Positions 1 through 6,090 of a DNA stretch of 6,293 bases are shown one piece after another. The number at the start of each line of letters is the position of its first letter. Position 1 is the first letter of the stretch. The position numbers were made by a program, and so were the translations under genes. The notes under the pieces were generated by a model, which was not told the origin of the DNA, ran no database searches, and worked only from the letters and a program-made list of their open reading frames with translations. The DNA is from JAVBMU01 sp031551755 (lineage in GTDB: Bacteria > Actinomycetota > Actinomycetes > Actinomycetales > Cellulomonadaceae): NCBI GenBank assembly GCA_031551755.1, contig JAVBNE010000052.1:1-6293 (forward strand), written 5' to 3'.

Positions 1-93
1 ATTAGCGCCGCACCATCAATTAATAAGCTATAAATTAGATATGCTAAAAATAAGTTTATGTGGTAACTTGTAAAAAAATCAGAAAAAAACCGA

Positions 94-133
94 CAAAAAA
101 ATGCCCCTTTGCGGCAAATGCGCAAGAAGCATT
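94..133 (-). terminator. Rho-independent terminator of the ferredoxin gene
   Basis: Read on the minus strand, bases 133 down to 121 (AATGCTTCTTGCG) pair with 113 down to 100. The stem has about 13 pairs, including two G-U pairs and one bulged A, and closes on a 7-nt loop (CATTTGC). A run of seven T (101-95) follows directly. Two further T-runs lie downstream (90-84 and 78-72). The stem sits 44 nt after the ferredoxin stop codon and is the natural end of this minus-strand transcript. The pairing is seen in the sequence; termination is inferred. Confidence 0.8.
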
Positions 134-140
134 ATTTTCG

Positions 141-167
141 TACATTAAGTATGCAATATTTAATGTA
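141..167. repeat. 27-nt near-perfect palindrome after the ferredoxin stop
   Basis: The arms TACATTAAGTAT (141-152) and ATATTTAATGTA (156-167) are complementary over 12 positions with one mismatch, around a 3-nt centre (GCA). In a plus-strand transcript the mismatch would be a G-U pair; in the minus-strand ferredoxin transcript it is an A-C mismatch. The element lies between the ferredoxin stop codon and its terminator. It could be an mRNA-stabilising 3' hairpin or a protein-binding dyad; the sequence does not decide between them. Confidence 0.6.
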
Positions 168-176
168 TATCTGGGC

Positions 177-350
177 TTATTCCGCAGGCTGGGGAGCGCT
201 TACCGGGCAGACTTCAGCGCAAGCGCCGCAATCTACGCACGAGTCGGCATTGATCGAATACTTGTCGTCGCCAGCTACGATGGCGCTGTTGGGGCATTCG
301 GCTTCGCACGCTCCGCATGCTACGCATTCATTGCTTATTACATATGCCAT
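177..350 (-). CDS. 2x[4Fe-4S] bacterial-type ferredoxin
   Basis: This encodes a 57-residue cytoplasmic electron carrier of the small clostridial ferredoxin type. Two cluster motifs are complete: C9-x2-C12-x2-C15-x3-C19-P and C38-x2-C41-x2-C44-x3-C48-P. In this family the first three cysteines of one motif and the last of the other bind each [4Fe-4S] cluster. The length matches the classic 55-60 residue proteins. The ATG at 350 is chosen because the strong Shine-Dalgarno GGAGGTGA ends 5 nt upstream; a TTG at 365 would add five residues but overlaps that site. The gene has its own promoter (381-409) and terminator (94-133), so it can be a single-gene transcript. It follows ricT, whose product also carries Fe-S clusters, but no functional tie is shown. 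The redox partners cannot be told from sequence. Confidence 0.95.
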   Translation of the reverse strand: MAYVISNECVACGACEAECPNSAIVAGDDKYSINADSCVDCGACAEVCPVSAPQPAE

Positions 351-372
351 TGAGGTCACCTCCAAATTTGTT

Positions 373-409
373 ACTACTATATTGTAGTCATAAATTTATC
401 AAATTGCAA
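373..409 (-). promoter_or_regulatory. Sigma-A type promoter of the ferredoxin gene, with a dyad over the -10
   Basis: On the minus strand, TTGCAA (409-404, 4/6 match to TTGACA) is followed after exactly 17 nt by TACAAT (386-381, 5/6 match to TATAAT). Transcription would start near 374, giving a leader of about 24 nt that holds the GGAGGTGA ribosome site. A dyad ACTAC-N6-GTAGT (373-388) covers the -10 and the likely start point and may be an operator. The core elements are seen directly; the activity is inferred. Confidence 0.6.
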
Positions 410-499
410 CTACAGAATTAAGTCCATTTATGTAAGTTTTTTGTCCTCGAAAGGCGCGTCCAAGCATATTTCTATAGAACAAAAAATTACTATACAAAC

Positions 500-1354
500 C
501 TATTCCGCCTCTTCCTCTTCGACGCGCGAAGTATCGGCATGCTTATCCGTGATCGGCGAAATATCTTCTATAGTGTATTCGCGAAGGTCCGGCGTACCGT
601 CCTGCAATGTAATCCTCACCTTAACGCGCTCAGCGATGATGCGGTTTTCGAATACCGTGGCTGGGCCGTCTGGCGTCATAACTTCGCGGCCAACCTTGGG
701 CATCATCTTTCGCGTGGTCTCATAGCAATCCTGCTCATATTTGAGGCAGCACATCAACCTTCCGCACAACCCGGAAATTTTGGTCGGGCTTAGCGACAAG
801 CTCTGTTCTTTGGCCATCTTAATCGAAACCGGGTGGAAATCGCCCAAAAAGGCTTTGCAGCATACTACGCGTCCGCACGCTCCCAATCCGCCCAACAGCT
901 TGGCTTCATCGCGCACCCCGATTTGACGCAGCTCAATGCGGGTCTTGAAAATGCCTGCCAAATCGCGCACAAGCTCGCGAAAGTCCACTCGGCCATCAGA
1001 AGTAAAGTAAAAAGTTATCTTGCCGGCGTTAAAAGTAAAATCTACATCGACCAATTTCATGTCGAGTTGATGCTCTGTGATCTTTTGCTCGCAAATGGAA
1101 AAAGCTTCTCTTTCCTTGTCCGCATTTTGAGATACGATCTCGCGGTCTTCCTGGGTAGCGATGCGCATGATCGGCTTGATCGGCGTCCCCAGCAGCTCCT
1201 CGTCGGCCTCGATGCCGATCCCCGCGACTTCGCCAAATTCTACGCCGCGCGCAGTCTCGACGATGACGCCGTCGCCTTCAGCGACAACATGATCCTCGGG
1301 ATTAAAATAATATACTTTGCCCGCTTTTTTAAAGCGGACTCCAATAACCTGCAT
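500..1354 (-). CDS. ricT: RicT/YaaT, PSP1-domain Fe-S regulator of RNase Y
   Basis: This encodes a 284-residue protein of the YaaT/RicT (PSP1 superfamily) type. In Bacillus subtilis RicT joins RicA (YmcA) and RicF (YlbF) in a complex that carries two [4Fe-4S] clusters, directs RNase Y processing of many operon mRNAs, and is needed for sporulation, competence and biofilm formation. The family signature is intact: a GGLGACGRVVCC block with C160, C165 and C166, then KISGLCGRLMCCLKYE with C197, C202 and C203, plus C210. The N-terminal part (about 1-85) reads IGVRFKKAGKVYYF, typical of the family. The C-terminus ends in a short acidic tail (VEEEEAE). Length is close to the Bacillus protein. AAGGA lies about 9 nt before the ATG. 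holB precedes it, as in Bacillus, but 131 nt away and with a separate promoter at 1392-1420. ricA and ricF are not in the window. No clear terminator follows the gene. Confidence 0.95.
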   Translation of the reverse strand: MQVIGVRFKKAGKVYYFNPEDHVVAEGDGVIVETARGVEFGEVAGIGIEADEELLGTPIKPIMRIATQEDREIVSQNADKEREAFSICEQKITEHQLDMKLVDVDFTFNAGKITFYFTSDGRVDFRELVRDLAGIFKTRIELRQIGVRDEAKLLGGLGACGRVVCCKAFLGDFHPVSIKMAKEQSLSLSPTKISGLCGRLMCCLKYEQDCYETTRKMMPKVGREVMTPDGPATVFENRIIAERVKVRITLQDGTPDLREYTIEDISPITDKHADTSRVEEEEAE

Positions 1355-1391
1355 GTTTTATTTTCCTTTTTATAATTTATTAGATAAAAAA

Positions 1392-1420
1392 ATTATATCA
1401 TAACCAAAACTCGCAGCCAA
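1392..1420 (-). promoter_or_regulatory. Strong extended -10 promoter of ricT
   Basis: On the minus strand TTGGCT (1420-1415, 4/6 match to the -35 consensus) is followed after 17 nt by a perfect TATAAT (1397-1392), preceded by TGA, which gives an extended TGnTATAAT element. Transcription would begin near 1385, leaving a leader of about 30 nt with the ricT ribosome site. A small dyad, TCGCA-N5-TGCGA (1411-1425), brackets the -35 and could be an operator. The promoter suggests ricT is expressed apart from holB as well as possibly by read-through. Confidence 0.75.
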
Positions 1421-1485
1421 TGCGAATTAAGGACGCCTAACCGCATGAATAAGCCTATAACCTAGCGCAGTTCAATGATAGTGTA

Positions 1486-2274
1486 TCACCGCTTGATCTC
1501 TCGCGCAAGCTGAATACATAACCAGTCGGCTGTAAGCGCGGCATTGGCGTTGCTTCGGATTCGTGCCTTCGCCTTTGTCAATAGTTCTATAATTCTTTCC
1601 ATCGTGTTGATGTCTAAACTTTTAGCATTGTAGCCGCCCATGACAGGCTGAACTTTGAGTTGAGCGGCAATAGCATCCCTAATTAAAATCGCCTGGCATT
1701 CCAACAGCGCCCCCATGTCGCCTTTATGCGCGGCATAACGCAGCGAAGCGCCTTTGTCTCCGCTTATTATCAACGCCAACAGTTCCCTGGCCTCCCCAAG
1801 CAATCCCCCAAAATCGGGCGGCTGATCGCCAAACCGAACGATAGAACAGCGCGAACACACAGTAGGCAGCAATCCCGCCTCATTGCCGGTCAGCAAAAAG
1901 TATGTGTTGTCCGGCGGCTCCTCCAGAGTCTTGAGCAGCGCGTTTTGCGCCTGGGGTGTCATTAAGTCCGCGCCGTCGATCCTGACCACATGCTGTCCAT
2001 GTTGCGGCATTTTCGACAGCGCTTCTTGCAATTGCCTGATTACTTCTATTTTTATGCTCTTTTCAGCTGAAATTATATGCAAATCCGGGTGCGTTCCATT
2101 GGCGCGTAGCAAACAACCCCGGCAGACGCCGCACGCTTCAGTGCGCTCGCAAAGCAGCATTGCAGCGGCCGTCTCAGCAGCCTCTCCCGCCGCGTATCCG
2201 CAAAGCAATGTCGCATGAGATAGCTTGCCCCCGTGCAACCAGGAATCTATCTTTGCGCCGTTATTGCCAGCCAT
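1486..2274 (-). CDS. holB: DNA polymerase III subunit delta prime (clamp loader)
   Basis: This encodes a 262-residue cytoplasmic AAA+ protein, the delta prime subunit that helps load the sliding clamp during replication. Family marks are visible in order: a Walker A region reduced to GYAAGEAAET (26-35) with no GK[ST]; a zinc-module cysteine set C42, C48, C51, C54 followed by NGTHPDLH; the NALLKTLEEPP block (111-121); and the SRC motif at 141-143 (TVCSRC), the arginine-bearing motif of clamp-loader subunits. The lost P-loop lysine fits delta prime, which is a non-ATPase subunit in well-studied loaders. Length is somewhat shorter than the usual 300 or more residues, with a compact C-terminal domain. 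The start lies 2 nt after the upstream HAD stop, with only a weak purine-rich site, which points to translational coupling. It sits two genes upstream of the ferredoxin and next to ricT, the synteny seen in Bacillus. Confidence 0.93.
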   Translation of the reverse strand: MAGNNGAKIDSWLHGGKLSHATLLCGYAAGEAAETAAAMLLCERTEACGVCRGCLLRANGTHPDLHIISAEKSIKIEVIRQLQEALSKMPQHGQHVVRIDGADLMTPQAQNALLKTLEEPPDNTYFLLTGNEAGLLPTVCSRCSIVRFGDQPPDFGGLLGEARELLALIISGDKGASLRYAAHKGDMGALLECQAILIRDAIAAQLKVQPVMGGYNAKSLDINTMERIIELLTKAKARIRSNANAALTADWLCIQLAREIKR

Positions 2275-2276
2275 GA

Positions 2277-2909
2277 TTATTGACCCAACAGGTAACGCGA
2301 AAGATCTTCTACAGTTTGAGCCGAATAGTCGGGCTGGCTCGAATCTATTTCGTCGCGCTTTCCATATCCGTAGAGCACGCCAACCGACTTCATCTCCAGC
2401 GCCTTCGCAGCAAAGATGTCCGTGGCCCTGTCTCCGACCATTACGGCGTCCGAATGATCGACGTCAAAGTCCTCTACCAAGCGCTCAAGCAACTCACCCT
2501 TATGCAATAGACTTCCCATAGCGCCCTTCAGCCCGCAGAGCATCGGAGTGAAGCCTAAACTATCCGACATCCGGACTGCCGAAGGCTCGTATTTGCTCGT
2601 GCAAATATACAGCTTGTTCCCTGCGTCCAATAGATCTTTCATCATCTGTTCGACTCCGGGATAAACAGAGCATTCGTCTATTCCGCGGGCGCGGTAGTAT
2701 TCGCGAAAAAGCGTAATAAACCGTTCAGAGTCGTCTTCGTTGAGCCCAAGGGTTTCCCCAGCGAACTCATACAGCGGCGGACCGACAAACAGATCATACC
2801 TATCCGCCGGAACTTCTATGCCCATCTCGTCTCCCGCATACTTTACTCCATTTGATATCCCCATGCCAGTGTCGACGAGTGTGCCGTCCAAGTCAAAAAT
2901 AATGTGCAT
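2277..2909 (-). CDS. HAD-family phosphatase, phosphoglycolate phosphatase (Gph)-like
   Basis: This encodes a 210-residue cytoplasmic haloacid-dehalogenase hydrolase. All four catalytic motifs are present: DLDGT with nucleophile D6 and acid D8; CTS with T104 in LYICTSK; K137 in motif III; and GDRATD (159-164) with the Mg-binding acids. The inserted helical cap between motifs I and II (about 16-90) is of the C1 type found in phosphoglycolate phosphatase and pyrophosphatase PpaX relatives, and the tail GVLYGYGKRDEI is typical of that group. The substrate cannot be read from sequence. The ATG at 2909 is chosen because GGAGG lies 4 nt before it; an in-frame ATG at 2939 would add ten residues without such a site. 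It follows the decarboxylase by 62 nt and abuts holB, where relatives carry tmk, darA and yaaR. Confidence 0.9.
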   Translation of the reverse strand: MHIIFDLDGTLVDTGMGISNGVKYAGDEMGIEVPADRYDLFVGPPLYEFAGETLGLNEDDSERFITLFREYYRARGIDECSVYPGVEQMMKDLLDAGNKLYICTSKYEPSAVRMSDSLGFTPMLCGLKGAMGSLLHKGELLERLVEDFDVDHSDAVMVGDRATDIFAAKALEMKSVGVLYGYGKRDEIDSSQPDYSAQTVEDLSRYLLGQ

Positions 2910-2971
2910 TTGTCCTCCACTTAATATATCAATATACAAATTTTCACAGCTTACAGATTTTTATAATTCGA

Positions 2972-4327
2972 TTATTCCCGCACGCACCTGATCGGCTGTC
3001 CAAAGACGCTGATCCCGCATTTTTCGCATTCCCTAAGCGCTTCTACGCATTCAGCTGATATTATCTCGCCGGGAAGAATCCAGGCATGCCCTGGCGGATA
3101 TGGCCCTGCAGTGCTGGCGGCAATGCGCCCCACCGCATCTTCCAGTGCAAGCGCTTGGCTGTCGGACAGCGCCGCCTCTCGTAGCGGCATCGCCCTTACC
3201 ATTTTAACACGCTTGGGCAAACGCGTCAGCACCTTCCCGCTCGGTTCAAACGAAGAAAGAGCCCCTCTTAGCCTATCATACCAAATCGAGGCATCACAAG
3301 GTGAAGTAATCGCGACACAATATCGCGAGTCGAACATCTCCATGACTATTCCGGCGCGCGCAAGGCATTCGTTCAACTCAAACCCTGTTCCCCCTGTGAG
3401 GCTCGCGTCAAATACAAGCCGTGTCTCGTCGCACCCTACGCCTTTGAAGTCGGCTAAAAGGGGCGCGTGGGCGCGAAACCCCCTCACCCTGTCTATATGT
3501 TCTTCCCAAATCGGGCCTGACCCTCGCCACACTTCGTCGAGCGCCGCCAAAACGGGATATGATGGGCTCGTTGTGTGCACCAAAGCCAGAGCGCGCGCTA
3601 CCCTGCCGGCATCGACTCTCGAATCCGCTCCGATGTGAAGATAGGCAGCCTGGTTTGGCGCATTTAACGTCTTGTGGGCGCTCATCACGCACATGTCGGC
3701 GCTTTGCGCGGCGCACTGTGGCAATCTGGGCGAAAACGCGAAATGCGCGCCATGAGCCTGATCAACTAAAAGGAGCGTTCCGTTCCGGCGGCAAATCCCC
3801 GCAATTTCTTCTATGTCCGAACAGCGACCGAAAAAATCCGGACGCGTCAGAAATACTGCGTCGATCTGCTCATATTGCAGCGCTGATTGCAAGTCGTCAG
3901 CAGTTAACACGTCCGCCTTTGGTTCAACCACCGTAAAGCTGTGACCAGACAGTACAAGAGCCGATATAACGCTCTTGTGACAATCGTGCGTTATCGCTAC
4001 TCTTGCGCCCTGATTGAGCGACAACAGCATCGCCAAAATGCCGCAAGTGCTGCCGCAAGTTATAAAGAATGTATGTGACGCTCCATAGGCCTCAGCAGCT
4101 TCGCACTGAGCGGCTTCAATAATTCCATCCGGCGAGAGCAGGTTGTCCGCTCCGGTGATTTCGGTAATATCCCATCGCGCGCAAAGAGAAGGGCAATCCC
4201 TCCCCTTGTGCCCAGGCATATGAAACCGGGCGCTGTCCGACTGGGCGTACTCTTGTAAAAATTCGCTTATGCCGCCTTTCATTTCCTCTTCATTGCTCTT
4301 TCTTAATTTTTTAATTGAGCCCCGCAT
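2972..4327 (-). CDS. Orn/Lys/Arg decarboxylase family PLP enzyme (YaaO-like)
   Basis: This encodes a 451-residue cytoplasmic PLP enzyme of the short, fold-I Orn/Lys/Arg decarboxylase family, which makes polyamine precursors or cadaverine. Visible motifs (numbered from this start) are HMPGHKG (36-42), CGSTCGI (91-97), VDQAHGAHF (188-196) with the aspartate expected to hold the PLP ring nitrogen, SAHKT with the Schiff-base lysine K219, and the C-terminal GPYPPG...LPGE. The usual family text is DEAHGAH; here Q replaces E. The N-terminal response-regulator-like wing of the large acid-inducible decarboxylases is absent, as in YaaO and SpeA of Bacillus. Substrate is not assignable. The start is uncertain: ATG 4327 has a weak GTGA site, GTG 4336 has none, and ATG 4282 gives the most family-like N-terminus but its GAGG is only 2 nt away. 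It is the first gene of the minus-strand cluster. Confidence 0.9.
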   Translation of the reverse strand: MRGSIKKLRKSNEEEMKGGISEFLQEYAQSDSARFHMPGHKGRDCPSLCARWDITEITGADNLLSPDGIIEAAQCEAAEAYGASHTFFITCGSTCGILAMLLSLNQGARVAITHDCHKSVISALVLSGHSFTVVEPKADVLTADDLQSALQYEQIDAVFLTRPDFFGRCSDIEEIAGICRRNGTLLLVDQAHGAHFAFSPRLPQCAAQSADMCVMSAHKTLNAPNQAAYLHIGADSRVDAGRVARALALVHTTSPSYPVLAALDEVWRGSGPIWEEHIDRVRGFRAHAPLLADFKGVGCDETRLVFDASLTGGTGFELNECLARAGIVMEMFDSRYCVAITSPCDASIWYDRLRGALSSFEPSGKVLTRLPKRVKMVRAMPLREAALSDSQALALEDAVGRIAASTAGPYPPGHAWILPGEIISAECVEALRECEKCGISVFGQPIRCVRE

Positions 4328-4391
4328 TAATTTCACTAGTGTATCTGAGACTCATCTTTATATACGCACTGTTAAATGTTAATTAATCCTG

Positions 4392-4434
4392 CCACTAAAT
4401 ACGAAAAATTAAAGGATTTTTGCTTCATTAGTGG
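4392..4434. repeat. Concentric inverted repeats in the divergent spacer
   Basis: This lies in the 152-nt minimum spacer between the divergent decarboxylase and membrane-protein genes. Outer arms CCACTAA (4392-4398) and TTAGTGG (4428-4434) enclose inner arms AAAAAT (4404-4409) and ATTTTT (4416-4421), with centres that agree to half a base. Together they could form one long hairpin with an unpaired internal loop. Because both genes point away, it is unlikely to be a terminator; a shared operator is the simplest reading. The rest of the spacer is AT-rich, and no convincing promoter pair can be picked on either strand. Confidence 0.5.
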
Positions 4435-4446
4435 AATTATCTGTAT

Positions 4447-4463
4447 GTATGTAAAAAACATAC
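4447..4463. repeat. Short dyad GTATGT-A5-ACATAC
   Basis: The 6-bp arms GTATGT (4447-4452) and ACATAC (4458-4463) flank AAAAA, upstream of the plus-strand membrane-protein gene. The left arm is part of a short TGTATGTATGT run. It may be a repressor-type operator or a small leader hairpin; nothing in the sequence shows which. Confidence 0.4.
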
Positions 4464-4533
4464 TCAGCCATAAAAAAACATGCTAAACCATTATGTAAAA
4501 AAATATACCCAAACATCTGGAGGAAAACATAAT

Positions 4534-5283
4534 TTGATCGAGACTAAGACCGGAATGCTGCTATTCTGCAAAGAACAACGCGCGAATGTTTACGCGCTTT
4601 ATTTTGTTGAATTTGGAACGATGACTCAGCGCTCGCCATGCGTGCATCGTTTTTATGCCAAGAGAAAGCAGTTTGTTCGCATGCTGCCGGGGGGATGCTA
4701 TACCCTGGCGTTAAAGCACCTCTATATCACACAGTTTACCCTCGACAGCGAATTCATGATAAGTGAGCCCTACTATGCTTTGCTTATGGAGCTGCGCGAA
4801 GTCGCTTTTGCTGATACGCCGTCAAGGCTCCCGAGGCGGTTTGACCCCCTGCGCTACTATACTTTTTCGGAAGTACGCTCGCTGCTGGAATACTCTGAGC
4901 CCCCGCTTCGCAGTGCACTTCGGGTTTTATTTACATATGCGTGTGCGATATTTTCAGCGCTAATTCCCGCGGCGCTATATTTCCTGTTTTTATCTTTCAT
5001 ACTGGGAAGCCCTATTCGATCGCAATGGAGCGCCCCAATACTCGCGATCTGCATTCTGCCCACGATGTTCGCGATGATGTACGCGCTCTATACATTTGCC
5101 GAGTCGCTGCTGCTGCGCTGGAGTTTTACGAAATATTACCTTCTTCAGCAGTACGCCCTAAGAAGCGCAGGCGCGCGGCGACAAATCACCATGCCTGCAT
5201 CAATAAAAAAAAGACTGCTCTATATATCGCTGGCCTGCATAGGGGTATTCGCCATATCCACTCTATCATTGTTGATTAAGTGA
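4534..5283 (+). CDS. Putative three-helix membrane protein, function unknown
   Basis: I do not recognise this protein. It has a soluble N-terminal part of about 125 residues rich in aromatic and basic residues (for example HRFYAKRKQFVRM), then two long hydrophobic segments near residues 130-157 and 167-193, a basic stretch (about 209-227, including RSAGARRQ and SIKKR), and a third hydrophobic segment ending at the C-terminus (about 228-248). There is no signal peptide, so the N-terminal part probably lies in the cytoplasm. The start is uncertain. The TTG at 4534 is preferred because GGAGG (4519-4523) lies 10 nt upstream and the codons before it are AT-rich, unlike the body of the gene. An in-frame ATG at 4480 would add 18 residues but has no ribosome site. 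It is divergent from the decarboxylase and likely single. A duplicated or enzymatic domain is not evident. Confidence 0.75.
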   Translation: MIETKTGMLLFCKEQRANVYALYFVEFGTMTQRSPCVHRFYAKRKQFVRMLPGGCYTLALKHLYITQFTLDSEFMISEPYYALLMELREVAFADTPSRLPRRFDPLRYYTFSEVRSLLEYSEPPLRSALRVLFTYACAIFSALIPAALYFLFLSFILGSPIRSQWSAPILAICILPTMFAMMYALYTFAESLLLRWSFTKYYLLQQYALRSAGARRQITMPASIKKRLLYISLACIGVFAISTLSLLIK

Positions 5284-5313
5284 GTATTTTGTCAGCAATT
5301 TGGCGCATACTCA
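5281..5313. repeat. Inverted repeat starting at the membrane-protein stop codon
   Basis: TGAGTAT (5281-5287, beginning with the TGA stop) is complementary to ATACTCA (5307-5313) across a 19-nt spacer. There is no T-run after it, so it is not a classic terminator. It may help shape the 3' end of the transcript. Confidence 0.35.
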
Positions 5314-5405
5314 TTCAATATGGGCACATTCTGGAAAACTATGTTTGTATAGTCGACTAGCCTGACTATATTATACTTTTTTGCCTGTGCAATATTCAAC
5401 ATGGG
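5313..5405 (+). repeat. Direct repeat ATTCAA(T/C)ATGGG, two copies 81 nt apart
   Basis: ATTCAATATGGG (5313-5324) and ATTCAACATGGG (5394-5405) match at 11 of 12 positions. They flank the hairpin at 5348-5370 in the spacer between the membrane-protein and HD-domain genes. Two copies of this length could be chance in 261 nt of AT-rich DNA, or paired binding sites. Confidence 0.35.
5348..5382 (+). terminator. Weak candidate terminator of the membrane-protein gene
   Basis: TATAGTC (5348-5354) pairs with GACTATA (5364-5370) around a 9-nt loop, and six T follow at 5377-5382 after a 6-nt gap. The stem is AT-rich and the T-run is displaced, so termination would be inefficient. The loop side also contains a perfect palindrome TAGTCGACTA (5350-5359), which permits an alternative reading as an operator. 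Confidence 0.4.
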
Positions 5406-5407
5406 AG

Positions 5408-5450
5408 TTCAAGAAATTCCACTTGAAAAGCGCATAGAAAGTGTTAAAAT
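5408..5450 (+). promoter_or_regulatory. Candidate promoter of the HD-domain gene with overlapping operator dyad
   Basis: TTGAAA (5423-5428, 5/6 match to -35) is separated by 16 nt from TAAAAT (5445-5450, 5/6 match to -10). Transcription would start near 5457, giving a leader of about 88 nt. A dyad with arms TTCAAG (5408-5413) and CTTGAA (5422-5427) and an 8-nt centre overlaps the -35, the usual position for a repressor site. The core elements are seen; regulation is inferred. Confidence 0.45.
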
Positions 5451-5544
5451 GTTTCTATCGAGTGCTTACGCTTAGATGTACATTTTGTTTTTATATAGTA
5501 TAGTTATATTTATGAATTTGAATCAGTTAGGAAGATGTTAAAAT

Positions 5545-6057
5545 ATGGTTGATTTGTACAGCGATCAGGCGAGATACAACGTCTCATTTCGCGAGTATTA
5601 TAATTGCGTAAAAGATATCCTGCACTCTGACGAAGTTCAGCGTCTCGATTCTTTCTCTCAACATGCGCATGTGTCTCGTCTGAACCACAGCATAAGCGTA
5701 TCATATTACAGCTTCATGCTGTGCAAAAAGCTTGGCCTGGACGCTCGCGCCGCTGCGCGGGGAGGCCTATTGCACGATCTTTTTTTCTACGACTGGCGCG
5801 ACAAAGTCGAGATGGGCTGGCATGTTGTCGTTCACCCGATTCGCGCGCTCGAAAACGCCGAAAAACTCTGTGAACTTACTCCCCGCGAAAAGGAAATCAT
5901 TGTCAAGCATATGTTTCCTTTCTGCCGCCTCCCAAAATATCCCGAGACCCACATAGTCTCATTGATGGATAAGGTTTGCGCCTGCTCCGAAGTCTCCGAG
6001 TTCATAATTACTTATGCCCGCCGCCGCCGTGAGCGCGCGCGCGTCGGAGCAAAATAA
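5545..6057 (+). CDS. HD-domain phosphohydrolase
   Basis: This encodes a 170-residue soluble protein of the HD metal-dependent phosphohydrolase superfamily. The metal ligands expected for the fold are visible in order: H48 (RLNHSIS), H77-D78 (LLHDLF), H93 or H97 (WHVVVHP), H122 (VKHMFP) and D142 (LMDKVCA). The domain fills nearly the whole protein, followed by an arginine-rich tail (ARRRRERARVGAK) that may bind nucleic acid or simply be basic. Stand-alone HD proteins like this are common in Clostridia and annotated only as hydrolases; nucleotide or cyclic-nucleotide substrates are possible but not shown. The ATG at 5545 is the only in-frame choice because a TAA lies 2 codons upstream. AGGAAG (5529-5534) is 10 nt before it. 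The gene appears to form a single-gene unit between the promoter at 5423-5450 and the terminator at 6100-6128. Confidence 0.85.
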   Translation: MVDLYSDQARYNVSFREYYNCVKDILHSDEVQRLDSFSQHAHVSRLNHSISVSYYSFMLCKKLGLDARAAARGGLLHDLFFYDWRDKVEMGWHVVVHPIRALENAEKLCELTPREKEIIVKHMFPFCRLPKYPETHIVSLMDKVCACSEVSEFIITYARRRRERARVGAK

Positions 6058-6090
6058 ACTGCAATTTTGACCTGTCTTTTTATAGCGACC

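Noticed and set aside
26..35. Missing P-loop lysine in the delta prime protein (residue positions) as a sign of a broken gene
   Set aside because: Delta prime is a non-ATPase clamp-loader subunit and often has a degenerate Walker A; the zinc cysteines and SRC motif are intact.
1..93. Window start searched for a gene or promoter
   Set aside because: It is AT-rich with A-runs and no open frame with a ribosome site; nothing could be supported beyond extra T-runs after the ferredoxin terminator.
470..479. Palindrome TTCTATAGAA downstream of ricT as a possible terminator
   Set aside because: It has no loop and no T-run directly after it on the minus strand. No stable stem with a T-run was found in the ricT-ferredoxin spacer.
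833..1375. 180-codon open frame on the plus strand opposite ricT
   Set aside because: It is the antisense shadow of a well-supported gene, has no ribosome site, and its translation resembles no family.
3111..3936. Several plus-strand open frames and one extra minus-strand frame inside the decarboxylase
   Set aside because: They overlap a gene with all catalytic motifs intact and show low-complexity, arginine- and serine-rich translations typical of shadow frames in GC-rich codons.
5457..5544. Leader of the HD-domain gene as a possible riboswitch
   Set aside because: It is AT-rich and short, with no recognisable conserved aptamer core and no terminator-like hairpin before the start codon.
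5535..5552. Tiny frame ATG TTA AAA TAT GGT TGA overlapping the HD-domain start
   Set aside because: AGGA is only 2 nt before its ATG, too close for initiation, and a five-residue frame is expected by chance.
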